Below are positions 17,144 through 25,058 of a DNA stretch of 31,938 nucleotides, one piece after another. The notes beneath the pieces are model-generated. The model was not told the origin of the DNA and searched no databases. It worked only from the letters and a program-made list of their open reading frames with translations. Each line of letters starts with the position of its first letter. Within the stretch, counting starts at the first letter, position 1. Origin of the DNA: CAYNNP01 sp964398215 (GTDB lineage Bacteria > Planctomycetota > Planctomycetia > Pirellulales > Pirellulaceae); assembly GCA_964398215.1 (NCBI GenBank), contig CAYNNP010000046.1, positions 1-31,938 on the forward strand. Reading direction: 5' to 3'. Made by a program: the position numbers and the translations under genes.

Positions 17144-17878
17144 ATGAAGCGAAAAACAAACCTTGATGATTTCCTGTCCAACTGGGCATACGATCCATCG
17201 ACTCTGAATGTCCGGTTGCTGAAAGGCACAGACGGTCGAGACGTGATTCAAATGCGAGTTGACATGGGCGTGTTGCAATTGGAAACCACCGGTCGGCCGG
17301 ATGGTGAAAGTGTCGAGGGGTATGACTCCTGCGTTGACCAATTGCAGAGCCTATTGCTGGACAACGAAGAATACAAATTGACCGATGAGCAATGCGTCGC
17401 AGTTGATCGCGAATTCATGCAGTTTTATCATCGCCGCATCTGCTGGTTGCGACTCCAGTATTATCATCGCGCGGTGATGGACGCCGACCATACACTCCGG
17501 TTAATGGATTTGTGCGAGAAGCTTAGTCCAGACGATGAGTGGACAGAGGCTCATGAGCACTATCGACCATTTGTGCTTTTCCACCGTACCCAAGCTAGCG
17601 CGTTGGGGGCTCTTGAAGAATCAACGGCCGAGGAAGCGGTCCAGGCCATCAATAGTGGCTTGAAGAACATGCGTGCGTTTTTTGAGAAACATGAGGTTGA
17701 AGAGCATTTCGAGACGGATGAACTGGTTGTGCGTTTGACCGATCTGAGAGAAACTTTGCGTAGCGAATATGATGTTGGCAAGACGCTGCGCGAAAGGCTT
17801 TCGGCTGCCGTCGAACAAGAGCAGTATGAACTTGCCGCACGTCTTCGAGATGAATTGCACCGCCGCGATATGAATTGA
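17144..17878 (+). CDS. UVR-motif (UvrB/UvrC motif) protein of unknown function
   Basis: The last about 35 of 244 residues (LRERLSAAVEQEQYELAARLRDEL) form a UVR motif, the helical hairpin by which UvrB and UvrC bind each other and which also occurs in ClpC adaptor proteins such as McsA. The N-terminal DDFLSNWAYDPSTLNVRLLKGTDGRDVIQMRVDMGVLQLETTG-type region is beta-rich, with about 150 mainly helical acidic residues between. No nuclease or helicase motif is present, so it is not UvrB or UvrC. It could be a protein-protein adaptor. It precedes a LolD-like ATPase gene by 63 bases on the same strand; a functional link is not evident. Confidence 0.75.
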   Translation: MKRKTNLDDFLSNWAYDPSTLNVRLLKGTDGRDVIQMRVDMGVLQLETTGRPDGESVEGYDSCVDQLQSLLLDNEEYKLTDEQCVAVDREFMQFYHRRICWLRLQYYHRAVMDADHTLRLMDLCEKLSPDDEWTEAHEHYRPFVLFHRTQASALGALEESTAEEAVQAINSGLKNMRAFFEKHEVEEHFETDELVVRLTDLRETLRSEYDVGKTLRERLSAAVEQEQYELAARLRDELHRRDMN

Positions 17879-17941
17879 CGTTGCCTCAGCGAGGCGTCCA
17901 AGTTGACCGGCTGATCAGTGAACGCGAATCAATGATTTGAA

Positions 17942-18610
17942 ATGCCACAACTAATTGTCTCTGGTCTAGCGAAGTCCTATCCAACCGCAGGTGAACCACT
18001 TGATGTGCTGAAGGATGTGAATTTAAAACTCGCATCAGGACAGTCGTTGGCAATTGTTGGCCCCAGCGGCACTGGGAAAAGTACACTGCTGCAAATCTTG
18101 GGCACGCTGGACCGGCCCGACGCGGGATCAGTTTTGATCGACGACCGAGATCCGTTTCAGTTAAACGAAACGGCGCTTGCCGAATTTCGTAACCAGCAAA
18201 TTGGGTTCGTGTTCCAAGACCACCATCTATTGCCGCAATTGAGCGTGATCGAAAACGTTCTTGTGCCAACACTTGCCAGTGGTTCGCCATCCAAAGAACA
18301 CTCAGAACGTGCAGGGGTGCTCTTGGAGTCTGTTGGGTTATCGGATCGAATGGGACATTTGCCAGGCGAACTCTCCGGTGGTGAACGAGAACGAGCCGCG
18401 ATCGCACGCGCCTTGTTGATGCAGCCCGCTCTGATTTTGGCTGATGAGCCGACGGGGAATTTAGACCGCCGAACCGCAGATGCCATTACTGAATTGCTTT
18501 TGGACTTGCAGCAAGCTAGCGGTTCGATCTTGATCACGGTAACCCACAGTGAATCACTCGCCGCCGCAATGCAGCAAAAGAAAGAACTGATCGAGGGCGA
18601 GCTTTCTTAG
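17942..18610 (+). CDS. ABC transporter ATP-binding protein, LolD/MacB type
   Basis: The 222-residue single ATPase domain has Walker A GPSGTGKST (40-48), Q-loop VFQDHHLLPQLSVIENV, signature LSGGE (144-148), Walker B LILADE (164-169) and switch His in VTHSES. The sequence and length match the LolD/MacB/FtsE group, which power lipoprotein release or mechanotransmission-type export with FtsX-like permeases. The signature has Glu instead of Gln after the two glycines, an accepted variant (LSGGERER). No permease gene is next to it on either side, so its membrane partner must be encoded elsewhere. The substrate cannot be assigned. Confidence 0.92.
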   Translation: MPQLIVSGLAKSYPTAGEPLDVLKDVNLKLASGQSLAIVGPSGTGKSTLLQILGTLDRPDAGSVLIDDRDPFQLNETALAEFRNQQIGFVFQDHHLLPQLSVIENVLVPTLASGSPSKEHSERAGVLLESVGLSDRMGHLPGELSGGERERAAIARALLMQPALILADEPTGNLDRRTADAITELLLDLQQASGSILITVTHSESLAAAMQQKKELIEGELS

Positions 18611-18657
18611 CCGCATGGCGGGTCTGAATTTTTACGACAACATAGAGGTTCCATTTG

Positions 18658-19089
18658 ATGCTGACTCCATTTCACATTGCGATACCGGTGCGTGACATCA
18701 AGGAGGCTCGCGATTTTTATGGAAACAAGATGGGGCTATCCGAAGGCCGTAGCGATACGAACTGGATCGACTGGAACATGTTCGGGCACCAAGTGGTGAC
18801 TCATCTGAATCCAACACTAGGTCCAAATGGCAAGGTCGCTAACCACTGCAATCCTGTTGATTCTCATGCGGTTCCCGTTCCACACTATGGCGTGGTTCTT
18901 GAAATCGAAACATGGAAGGCGCTTGCAGAGCGCGTTCGAACCTTTGTCGACAACTTCATCGTCGAGCCGTATGTTCGCTTTGAAGGAGAACCGGGTGAAC
19001 AACACACAATGTTCTTTGCGGACCCAAGCGGCAACGCACTTGAATTCAAAGCGTTTGCAGATATCGATAATCAGTTGTTCGCGACCTAG
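18658..19089 (+). CDS. VOC-family (glyoxalase/dioxygenase fold) protein
   Basis: The protein has 143 residues. The start FHIAIPVRDIKEARDFYGNKMGL and the end MFFADPSGNALEFKAF are the two paired beta-alpha-beta-beta-beta halves of the vicinal oxygen chelate fold. Metal-ligand candidates are His at the first motif (FHIAIPV), His in PHYGVVLE, and Glu in NALEFKAF, so metal is probably bound. FGHQVVTHLNP and SHAVPVPHYGVVLE resemble planctomycete and proteobacterial VOC proteins annotated only as glyoxalase/bleomycin-resistance type. The reaction is unknown. An in-frame TTG at 18655 precedes the ATG; the ATG is preferred. It lies 47 bases after the ABC ATPase gene. Confidence 0.88.
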   Translation: MLTPFHIAIPVRDIKEARDFYGNKMGLSEGRSDTNWIDWNMFGHQVVTHLNPTLGPNGKVANHCNPVDSHAVPVPHYGVVLEIETWKALAERVRTFVDNFIVEPYVRFEGEPGEQHTMFFADPSGNALEFKAFADIDNQLFAT

Positions 19090-19140
19090 CGCTGCAGGCG
19101 GTAGTTGGAGTCGTCAAGCAAAGCTTACGGCGACCAGTTT

Positions 19141-19185
19141 GTAGTACCGGCTTTAGCCGGAAATTCCGCCTGAAGGCGGTACTAC
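19141..19185. repeat. REP/BIME-like double hairpin, second copy type
   Basis: GTAG (19141-19144), hairpin CCGGCT/AGCCGG (19147-19160), spacer AAATT, hairpin CCGCCT/AGGCGG (19166-19179) and CTAC (19182-19185). The plan is the same as the element at 10659-10708 although stem sequences differ, so these are two subfamilies of one repeat design. It lies between the VOC and methyltransferase genes, in their intergenic spacer. Confidence 0.7.
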
Positions 19186-19278
19186 GAACACAATCCAGCC
19201 AACGCTTGTCCGCCTCTGTTCTGACTAAATCAACACGTAAATTGGTTCGATCGCTGCTGCACATTTGCCAGGAAATCA

Positions 19279-19926
19279 ATGCTCGACAACTATCAGATTG
19301 ATGAATTCGGCGTCATACACCAAATTGATTTCACTCCGATTGCTTACGACCGAGAATATTTGACGTACTATCAGAACTTGAGTGATCGTACGATCAAGCT
19401 TGGCTATCAGCGGCTTGGCTGGATTCTTGGAAAGCTAGATCGCATTCCGAGATCGATCCTTGAGATTGGTTACGGCACCGGGACATTCATCGAAGCCGCC
19501 ATGATCACCGGCGTGCCAAAGTGTGTTGGTTGTGACATCACGCGATATCCGTTGCCTGACGGTGTTGAATTCCAAGGGTGGGACCAAGCGTTGCTTTCGC
19601 AGTGGGACGTGGTCGCGATGTTCGATGTGCTGGAACATATTCCAGATTTGGGATTTTTGTCGGAATTACAAACGGAGTATCTCGCAATTGCGGTCCCGTT
19701 TTGTCGCCAGCGTGAACTGGGCGACGAGTGGTTCCGGGAATGGCGAATGCGTTTGCCAAACGAACACCTGCATCATTTTGACCAAGAATCGTTGACGGCA
19801 TTACTCTCACATCATGGCTACGAATGCATCAACGTGAACCATTTTGAAGATGGACTGCGGCTTCGCGAAGGTGAAGCGGGTCCAAATATATTGAGTGCTC
19901 TCTTCAAGAAGCGGAGTTCCAATTAG
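19279..19926 (+). CDS. Class I SAM-dependent methyltransferase
   Basis: The 215-residue protein has motif I in ILEIGYGTGTFIEAA (near residues 61-75), which binds S-adenosylmethionine, and AMFDVLEHIPDL as motif IV, the pattern of the Methyltransf_23/UbiG-like group. NEHLHHFDQESLTALLSHHGYE is the usual post-core helix and strand. This subgroup often modifies sugars or lipids in surface-polysaccharide pathways, but no such genes are nearby, so the substrate is unknown. It stands alone: the upstream spacer (190 bases) holds a REP-like element and the downstream oxidoreductase gene is 154 bases away. Confidence 0.88.
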   Translation: MLDNYQIDEFGVIHQIDFTPIAYDREYLTYYQNLSDRTIKLGYQRLGWILGKLDRIPRSILEIGYGTGTFIEAAMITGVPKCVGCDITRYPLPDGVEFQGWDQALLSQWDVVAMFDVLEHIPDLGFLSELQTEYLAIAVPFCRQRELGDEWFREWRMRLPNEHLHHFDQESLTALLSHHGYECINVNHFEDGLRLREGEAGPNILSALFKKRSSN

Positions 19927-20080
19927 CGGGCATTTTGCAATCCCGTAGGAATCCGAGCAATCACGGAAACTCCAGCTTTGTGGTCCTGAAAATACGTTGC
20001 CGCACCGGTCGCCTTACACGGCAGCGAAAGAGCACTATCATAGTGGTCTACAGTTTAGTGAAACATTGCGGAGTCGTAAC

Positions 20081-21082
20081 ATGCGTGCGGGAATCGTTGG
20101 CGTCGGGTTCATGGGTTGGATTCATTATTTGGCTTACCAACGCAGCAACAAAGCTGAACTCGTTGGTTTTTGCAGTCGCAGCGCAGAAAAACGAGCGGGC
20201 GATTGGAGCGGAATCAAAGGCAACTTCGGTCCTCCCGGCGAGCAGATCGATGTGACGGGGCTGAATGTGACCGAGTCGTTGGACGAACTATTGGCAGATG
20301 AAACCATCGACTTGATCGACATTTGTTTGCCACCGAATTTGCATCCCGAAGCGATCGAAAAATGCTTGGCGGCAGGCAAGAAGGTTCTATGCGAGAAACC
20401 GCTCGCACTGGATGCGGCAACAGCTTCATCGCTTGCTCAGAAATCGCAGCCAGGACAATTGATGGTAGCCCAGATACTTCCATTCATGCCCGAATTCAAG
20501 TTACTGGTTGATGCCGCTACCGACGGTCGTTGGGGCAAACCGATCGCTGGCCGATTCAAACGTACGATCAGTCCACCAGATTGGATTCCTGATTTCTATG
20601 ATCGGAAAAGTGTTGGCGGCCCACTGGTAGACTTGCATGTTCATGACGCCCATTTGATTCGCTTGCTGTTTGGAATGCCCACGGGCGCGCACACGGTCAG
20701 CCGTCAGAAAAATGGCAGCGTGATGTTTTATGAAAGTGTCTTTGATTTCGCGGACGACAATCTGGCGGTTTGTGCCGGTGGTGGTGTGATCAATTCACCG
20801 GCTCGAGGCTTCACGCATGGATACGAAGTCAGCTTCGAGCGAGCCACCGCCCAATTCGAATTTGCAGGCTACGCCGATGGTTCGACCGCTATTATCCCGG
20901 TGACGATCATGCACGCGGACGGGACCGTCGAAAGACCTGAAGCCGGTGATGGTGATCCTGTCAGTGCATTTGTTCACGAGATCGATGCTTGTGCCGACAG
21001 TGTCAACGAAAACAAGGTTTCACCGATCTTGGACGCCGGCACCGCGGCAGACGCGCTGAAGATTTGTGAAATGCAACTATAA
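20081..21082 (+). CDS. Gfo/Idh/MocA-family oxidoreductase
   Basis: This 333-residue NAD(P)-dependent sugar or inositol dehydrogenase-like enzyme starts with the nucleotide-binding motif AGIVGVGFMGWIHY at the ATG 20081. The open frame continues upstream to 19997, but those residues do not fit the fold. LIDICLPPNLHPEAIEKCLAAGKKVLCEKPLALD contains the EKP lysine typical of the family. VGGPLVDLHVHDAHLIRLLFG contains the conserved Asp and His of the substrate domain. Such enzymes oxidise hydroxyl groups of sugars or polyols, and planctomycetes carry many copies. No sugar-utilisation partner is adjacent, so the substrate is open. It is probably a single-gene unit, facing a convergent small gene. 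Confidence 0.92.
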   Translation: MRAGIVGVGFMGWIHYLAYQRSNKAELVGFCSRSAEKRAGDWSGIKGNFGPPGEQIDVTGLNVTESLDELLADETIDLIDICLPPNLHPEAIEKCLAAGKKVLCEKPLALDAATASSLAQKSQPGQLMVAQILPFMPEFKLLVDAATDGRWGKPIAGRFKRTISPPDWIPDFYDRKSVGGPLVDLHVHDAHLIRLLFGMPTGAHTVSRQKNGSVMFYESVFDFADDNLAVCAGGGVINSPARGFTHGYEVSFERATAQFEFAGYADGSTAIIPVTIMHADGTVERPEAGDGDPVSAFVHEIDACADSVNENKVSPILDAGTAADALKICEMQL

Positions 21083-21124
21083 CGTTGGCCAGTTTCACAC
21101 CGATGTGTTGAATCTTCTTCTGAG

Positions 21125-21436
21125 CTACGGATTCGTAGCCAATAGGTCGTCCATCATTCCTTTGAATTCCTGACGAATGGATGGTTGAGCAGGTCCTGCG
21201 ACTTGCGGGTCAGCTGTGGCTTGTTGGCTGCTTCTGCGCATGATTGCGACGGCAAGCATTTTATGCTGCTGCCATTTTTCCAAGTCAAATTTCCTGACAT
21301 CAACGTAAATGTCGTTCAGGTTATTTTCGACTTTGGGGACCAGTGACAAACCGCTTTTGTCACGGACGAGATGGAAGTGCATTGCCGAAAAAAGAACCGC
21401 AATACCGCAGATCACCCCAGCTATAAATTGACGCAT
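21125..21436 (-). CDS. Small single-pass membrane protein, hypothetical
   Basis: The protein has 103 residues. The start ATG (21436) is set by a strong ribosome-binding site, GGAGG seven bases upstream, and by a hydrophobic N-terminus (MRQFIAGVICGIAVLFSAMHFHLV) that is either a signal anchor or an uncleaved signal. Longer in-frame starts up to 21604 would add non-membrane residues and ignore this site. The rest is hydrophilic: VPKVENNLNDIYVDVRKFDLEKWQQHK, then a Gln/Ala/Pro-rich stretch and IRQEFKGMMDDLLATNP. No family is recognised. It is divergent from another small membrane-protein gene across 357 bases. Confidence 0.65.
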   Translation of the reverse strand: MRQFIAGVICGIAVLFSAMHFHLVRDKSGLSLVPKVENNLNDIYVDVRKFDLEKWQQHKMLAVAIMRRSSQQATADPQVAGPAQPSIRQEFKGMMDDLLATNP

Positions 21437-21793
21437 CGTACGTCCTCCGTTCAAGAATTTGTGAGTCCATCCGTTCGAGACACAGAGCATTTCGCAATTC
21501 ACAAATGCCTCGAAAAACAACAGCCAGCCTCTTGGTGATCGGTGACTGCTGTGAACTGTACGCATCAACCCAGGGTGCAGGCAAGACAGAAAATTGTCGG
21601 CCACCAGGCAAAACTGCCCGCAAACCTTATCTAAGAATCATGGCCGTCAAACATTGAAATTTGCGAGCAAAGGCTACGAAACGCAGTCTGTGGCGGATTG
21701 TCAAGAATCCTGTCGTGGACCGTCGACTCAATAAGATGGACCGTTGCATTCCACAACGGTTGCCTTCCTCCCGAGGCAAATTAGGAACCTCCC
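21437..21793. other. Divergent intergenic region, no gene seen
   Basis: About 357 bases separate two divergently read small genes. It contains the GGAGG ribosome-binding site of the left gene and must hold both promoters, but I could not identify a convincing -35/-10 pair, RNA gene or repeat. Open frames here are short or shadow frames without ribosome-binding sites. Confidence 0.6.
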
Positions 21794-22090
21794 ATGTCGC
21801 GATATCGCAATCGTTATTTTTTGGCTGGCATTTTGCTGGTTCTTCTTGGCATTCAATTTCGAATGGTGCAGTCGTTCGTCTTGAATGAGTCCACGACACG
21901 TGTGCTGGCAAAAGTTACCAGAACACAAGTGGTCGCTGACAACACGATCTTTGGCGGTCTGATGAACCGCGTGACCGGTCCGCCAAGGAAACGGGTCACT
22001 CCCCCGCGCTGGTTCGGTCTTGCAATGATCTGCATTGGGACAGTGATCTGTTTTCATTCATTTGCAATCCCTGCGTACCGGCGAGATTGA
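21794..22090 (+). CDS. Small two-pass membrane protein, hypothetical
   Basis: The protein has 98 residues with two hydrophobic segments, near 8-23 (YFLAGILLVLLGIQFR) and near 72-90 (WFGLAMICIGTVICFHSFAI). Between them is a basic, Arg/Pro-rich loop (GPPRKRVTPPRW). No family is recognised. The hairpin-like topology, with both ends on one side, is typical of small planctomycete membrane proteins of unknown role. Translation probably starts at the ATG 21794; AGGAACC lies just upstream as a weak ribosome-binding site. A palindrome follows the stop (22089-22130). Confidence 0.6.
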   Translation: MSRYRNRYFLAGILLVLLGIQFRMVQSFVLNESTTRVLAKVTRTQVVADNTIFGGLMNRVTGPPRKRVTPPRWFGLAMICIGTVICFHSFAIPAYRRD

Positions 22091-22130
22091 TCCGCAACAA
22101 GCAAATCAACAGCAATGAAGCTTGTTGATC
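22089..22130. other. Imperfect inverted repeat after the 98-residue gene
   Basis: AACAAGC (left) pairs with GCTTGTT (right), and an overlapping alternative pairs ATCAACA (22105-22111) with TGTTGAT (22123-22129). The two foldings exclude each other. There is no T-run, so a terminator is possible but not clear. Confidence 0.3.
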
Positions 22131-22243
22131 GTAATCCCACTGACGCCAACGCTTGCATGGAAGCGGTCGCCGCAAACGCAGCCCAAAAACCAGCTGTTTC
22201 CATGTTATTCCTTCCTCTCCTTTTGTACTGGGCACCGTCACCC

Positions 22244-22945
22244 ATGAGATTCTCCAAGAGACTGCTGCGCGCCGCCATAGGCTCTGGCCTATCAGCTGCA
22301 CTATTCGGCCCACTGTTGGTCAGTAGCGTTGCGATTGCTGATGACTCTGAAGTTCCCAGCAACCCATTGCGCCAAGCAGTCATTGATACAGACGAAATCT
22401 GGGGGCAAGCTCCTGAACCAGTTGCAAATGATCTTTCCACGATATTTGAACAACCAGCACCTGCCGCTGAAAAGTTGGTTGCGGGGTCCAAGGTTTCAAC
22501 CACAAAGGGCCGCTTTTCTCAGCAGGATTCGAAGTGGTTGTTCGTTCCCAAGTTTCCAGAATTTTCCGAAGTCATCTTGCCAAAGGGACAGTATTCGCGG
22601 GCACCAATCAACATCTTTCGCGTCGCTGGCGATGTATCGACTGAGTGGTCTGACTCTTTAGATTTGGTACCAGCACAAGCTACCGAATCGGAGGTTCCAG
22701 ATAACCCTCTGCGATCTGATCAATCACAACGTGTTGGCGAATCGACCACTCCCGAACGTATTGTGTTTTCGTTGCCTGACGAGATTGAGATACAACCAAA
22801 TCTGATGATGCAGCGTATCGTCAACCAAATCCACAAGAACGAATCGGCTAGCCAGTGGAACGTTTCGGGCGAAATCATTAAACATGGCCCCAAGTACCGC
22901 TTGTTGATCCACACCGCTACACCGATCGTTGAAAACCTGCACTGA
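22244..22945 (+). CDS. Secreted hypothetical protein with repeated EVPxNPLR motif
   Basis: The protein has 233 residues. The ATG 22244 opens a signal peptide (MRFSKRLLRAAIGSGLSAALFGPLLVSSVAIA-DD). In-frame starts at 22115 and 22202 exist but lack the basic n-region. The octapeptide EVP[S/D]NPLR occurs twice, at about 36-43 and 150-157, about 110 residues apart, which suggests an internal duplication or a short binding motif. The rest is acidic with strand-like parts (WLFVPKFPEFSEVILPKGQY, RIVFSLPDEIEIQP, KYRLLIHTATPIVENL). No enzyme motif is evident. It lies 153 bases after the 98-residue gene and 165 bases before the M24 peptidase gene. Confidence 0.65.
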   Translation: MRFSKRLLRAAIGSGLSAALFGPLLVSSVAIADDSEVPSNPLRQAVIDTDEIWGQAPEPVANDLSTIFEQPAPAAEKLVAGSKVSTTKGRFSQQDSKWLFVPKFPEFSEVILPKGQYSRAPINIFRVAGDVSTEWSDSLDLVPAQATESEVPDNPLRSDQSQRVGESTTPERIVFSLPDEIEIQPNLMMQRIVNQIHKNESASQWNVSGEIIKHGPKYRLLIHTATPIVENLH

Positions 22946-23110
22946 TGAACAGAGAGGCTGAATCGCACAGGCCCGCATTTGTTACCGATCAAGTTGCGGA
23001 TTGGTTCATGTTGGGCTAGCAACATTTGAATTCTGGGTACAATGTTCAACCAACGCCTTTGCAGTGGTGCGAGGCGGGATCCTTCTTGAACCTGTTACCC
23101 CTTGTCAAAT

Positions 23111-24241
23111 ATGTCCGTCAAAGTACTTGCAGGCATCGCCAACACCAACGCATCTCTGTATCGGCGGCTTCGCGTTGCGTTGGGTGATCCGGCTTCATGG
23201 ATCGAGTTTAGCGACAAAAAAATCGCTTTGGTGCGTGACTTGGAAATGGATCGTGTTCGCAGCAATAGTGCGGCCGATCAAGTGACTTGCCCCGCCGAAC
23301 ATGCGCCCGAAAAGGGGCTTGATGCTGATCGTGAGACCGCAACCGCACAGGCGACCGCACAGCTATTGGTAAACGAGGGCGTTGCAGAGGTCCACGCCGA
23401 TCGAACGTTGCCCTATATCTATGCTTGGCATTTGCAGGAGGCTGGAATCAAAGTCTCGTATTGCAGTGAACTGGGCGTTCGCGACCGCAGGACCAAGTCT
23501 GAGCAAGAAATCGAGTACTTGGCCGCCGCGCAAAAAGTAACCGAAGAAGTGATGCAAATCGTTTGCGAGCGAATTGCTAAATCCGATGCGTCTGCGGATG
23601 GTTCACTGATCCATCAAGGCCAACCGTTGACAAGTGAATCGGTCAAGGCGTTTGCGGCGGTCGAATTTCTGAACCGTGGGTTCACCTGTGGTCATGGCGC
23701 CATCGTTGCCACCGCACCGCATGTTGCAGACTGTCACCATAGCGGCACCGGACCGCTTGGGACTGGAGTACCAATCATCGTTGACTTGTTTCCTCGCGAT
23801 GAATCGACTCGGTATTGGGGTGACTGTACCCGAACGGTTGTGCATGGGACACCAACTGATACTTTCAAGAAAATGCATGCCGCAGTGATCGAGGCCAAAG
23901 CGGCTTCGACGGCCATGTTGACCGCTGGTAACTTGGCCGGTGACATTCACCAAGCAAGCGAAGATGTGTTGGTCAAACACGGCTTTCCAATTTCTCGTGG
24001 CACAATTACCGATCAGCCAAGTATTCAGCACGGTACCGGACACGGCATTGGCCTGGATGTCCATGAACCTATCTTGCTGGATACAGGCGGAGGAACCGTT
24101 TTCGCGGGCGAAGCGTTTACGATTGAGCCAGGATTGTACGGGCGCGAAGTCGGTGGGTCCCGAGTCGAGGACATGTTGGTGGTTACTGACGGTGAAGCCC
24201 GTAACCTAAACCAACTGCAAGAGGGTTACGATTGGACCTAG
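23111..24241 (+). CDS. M24-family metallopeptidase (Xaa-Pro aminopeptidase type)
   Basis: This 376-residue protein has the pita-bread fold with all five dinuclear-metal ligands: Asp225 (PIIVDLFP), Asp238 (YWGDCTRT), His311 (GTGHGIGLDVHE), Glu339 (FTIEPGLY) and Glu353 (SRVEDMLVV). The catalytic domain starts near 130 (RTKSEQEIEYL) after an N-terminal creatinase-like domain. Such enzymes remove N-terminal residues, often next to proline, from peptides in the cytoplasm; there is no signal peptide. Whether it is strictly Xaa-Pro specific cannot be told from sequence alone. ATG 23111 is chosen over in-frame TTG 23102. It has no obvious operon partner. Confidence 0.93.
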   Translation: MSVKVLAGIANTNASLYRRLRVALGDPASWIEFSDKKIALVRDLEMDRVRSNSAADQVTCPAEHAPEKGLDADRETATAQATAQLLVNEGVAEVHADRTLPYIYAWHLQEAGIKVSYCSELGVRDRRTKSEQEIEYLAAAQKVTEEVMQIVCERIAKSDASADGSLIHQGQPLTSESVKAFAAVEFLNRGFTCGHGAIVATAPHVADCHHSGTGPLGTGVPIIVDLFPRDESTRYWGDCTRTVVHGTPTDTFKKMHAAVIEAKAASTAMLTAGNLAGDIHQASEDVLVKHGFPISRGTITDQPSIQHGTGHGIGLDVHEPILLDTGGGTVFAGEAFTIEPGLYGREVGGSRVEDMLVVTDGEARNLNQLQEGYDWT

Positions 24242-24266
24242 TCGGCGGTCGCCACAGTAAAGCGAT

Positions 24267-24291
24267 GATCTGTTTGCCCCCGATACAGATC
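24267..24291. other. Inverted repeat upstream of two-component genes
   Basis: GATCTGT (24267-24273) and ACAGATC (24285-24291) form a 7-base stem with an 11-base loop, 26 bases after the peptidase stop and about 75 bases before the response-regulator start. It could be a terminator for the first gene or an operator for the second. There is no T-run after it. Confidence 0.35.
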
Positions 24292-24365
24292 GATACCGCG
24301 ATGCATTGATCGGTACTTTAGAATGAACTCTTGTTGAGTGTGTCCTTCAGAAACAGGCGGTAGAT

Positions 24366-25058
24366 TTGGATTCTCATCATTTGTTTGTCGTCGAAGACGA
24401 TCGTGAGCTTGCCGCGATGGTGCAAGACTTCTTGATTGGAAACGGTTTCCAGGCGAGTGTCGAACATGACGGATTGCGCGCGGTAGAACGAATTAAAGCT
24501 GAATCGTTTGATGGGATTTTGCTGGACATCGGTTTGCCCGGATTGGATGGGATTTCGATTTGCCGACAAGTCCGTGATTGTTTTGCGGGACCAATCATGA
24601 TGCTGACTGCGCGAGGTGATGAAATCGATGAAGTCATCGCAATCGAAGTCGGAGCGGATGACTACATTGCAAAACCGGTGCGACCTCGCGCGTTGCTGGC
24701 ACGAGTCAATATGCACCTTCGCAAAGCGCAACATGGAAAACCCAAGGGTGAATCAAAACTACAAGTCCATGGTCTGGAAATTGATGCTGCAAGTCGACTT
24801 GTGCGTTTGGATGGCGTATCAATTGAACTGACGACGGCAGAATTCGATCTACTTTGGCTGTTGGCTTGCCATGTTGGCGAAGTTGTCGAGCGCAATAAAA
24901 TTTACGAAGAACTGTTGGGCATGCCGTATGACGGGCTCGATCGGTCCATTGACTTGCGCGTCTCTAGGCTGCGTAAAAAACTGGGCGATGATCCAGCGCG
25001 ACCGCAGCGCGTTAAGTCGGTTCGTGGGGTCGGTTATATGTTGGCAGAGACGTCATGA
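24366..25058 (+). CDS. OmpR-family response regulator (RstA-like)
   Basis: The protein has 230 residues. The receiver domain has acidic Glu10-Asp11-Asp12, the phosphorylation site Asp54 (ILLDIGLPG), Thr81 and Lys103 (YIAKPVRP). The C-terminal winged helix (about 130-228) contains LTTAEFDLLWLLACHVGEVV, DRSIDLRVSRLRKKLGDDP and VRGVGYML, the classical OmpR/PhoB DNA-binding pattern. Translation must start at the TTG 24366, because an in-frame TGA at 24324 closes the frame and any later ATG would remove the first strand; AGGCGG lies just ahead. The stop overlaps the kinase start by four bases (ATGA), so the two are translated together. The overall set resembles E. coli RstA/RstB, but the signal is unknown. 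Confidence 0.92.
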   Translation: MDSHHLFVVEDDRELAAMVQDFLIGNGFQASVEHDGLRAVERIKAESFDGILLDIGLPGLDGISICRQVRDCFAGPIMMLTARGDEIDEVIAIEVGADDYIAKPVRPRALLARVNMHLRKAQHGKPKGESKLQVHGLEIDAASRLVRLDGVSIELTTAEFDLLWLLACHVGEVVERNKIYEELLGMPYDGLDRSIDLRVSRLRKKLGDDPARPQRVKSVRGVGYMLAETS

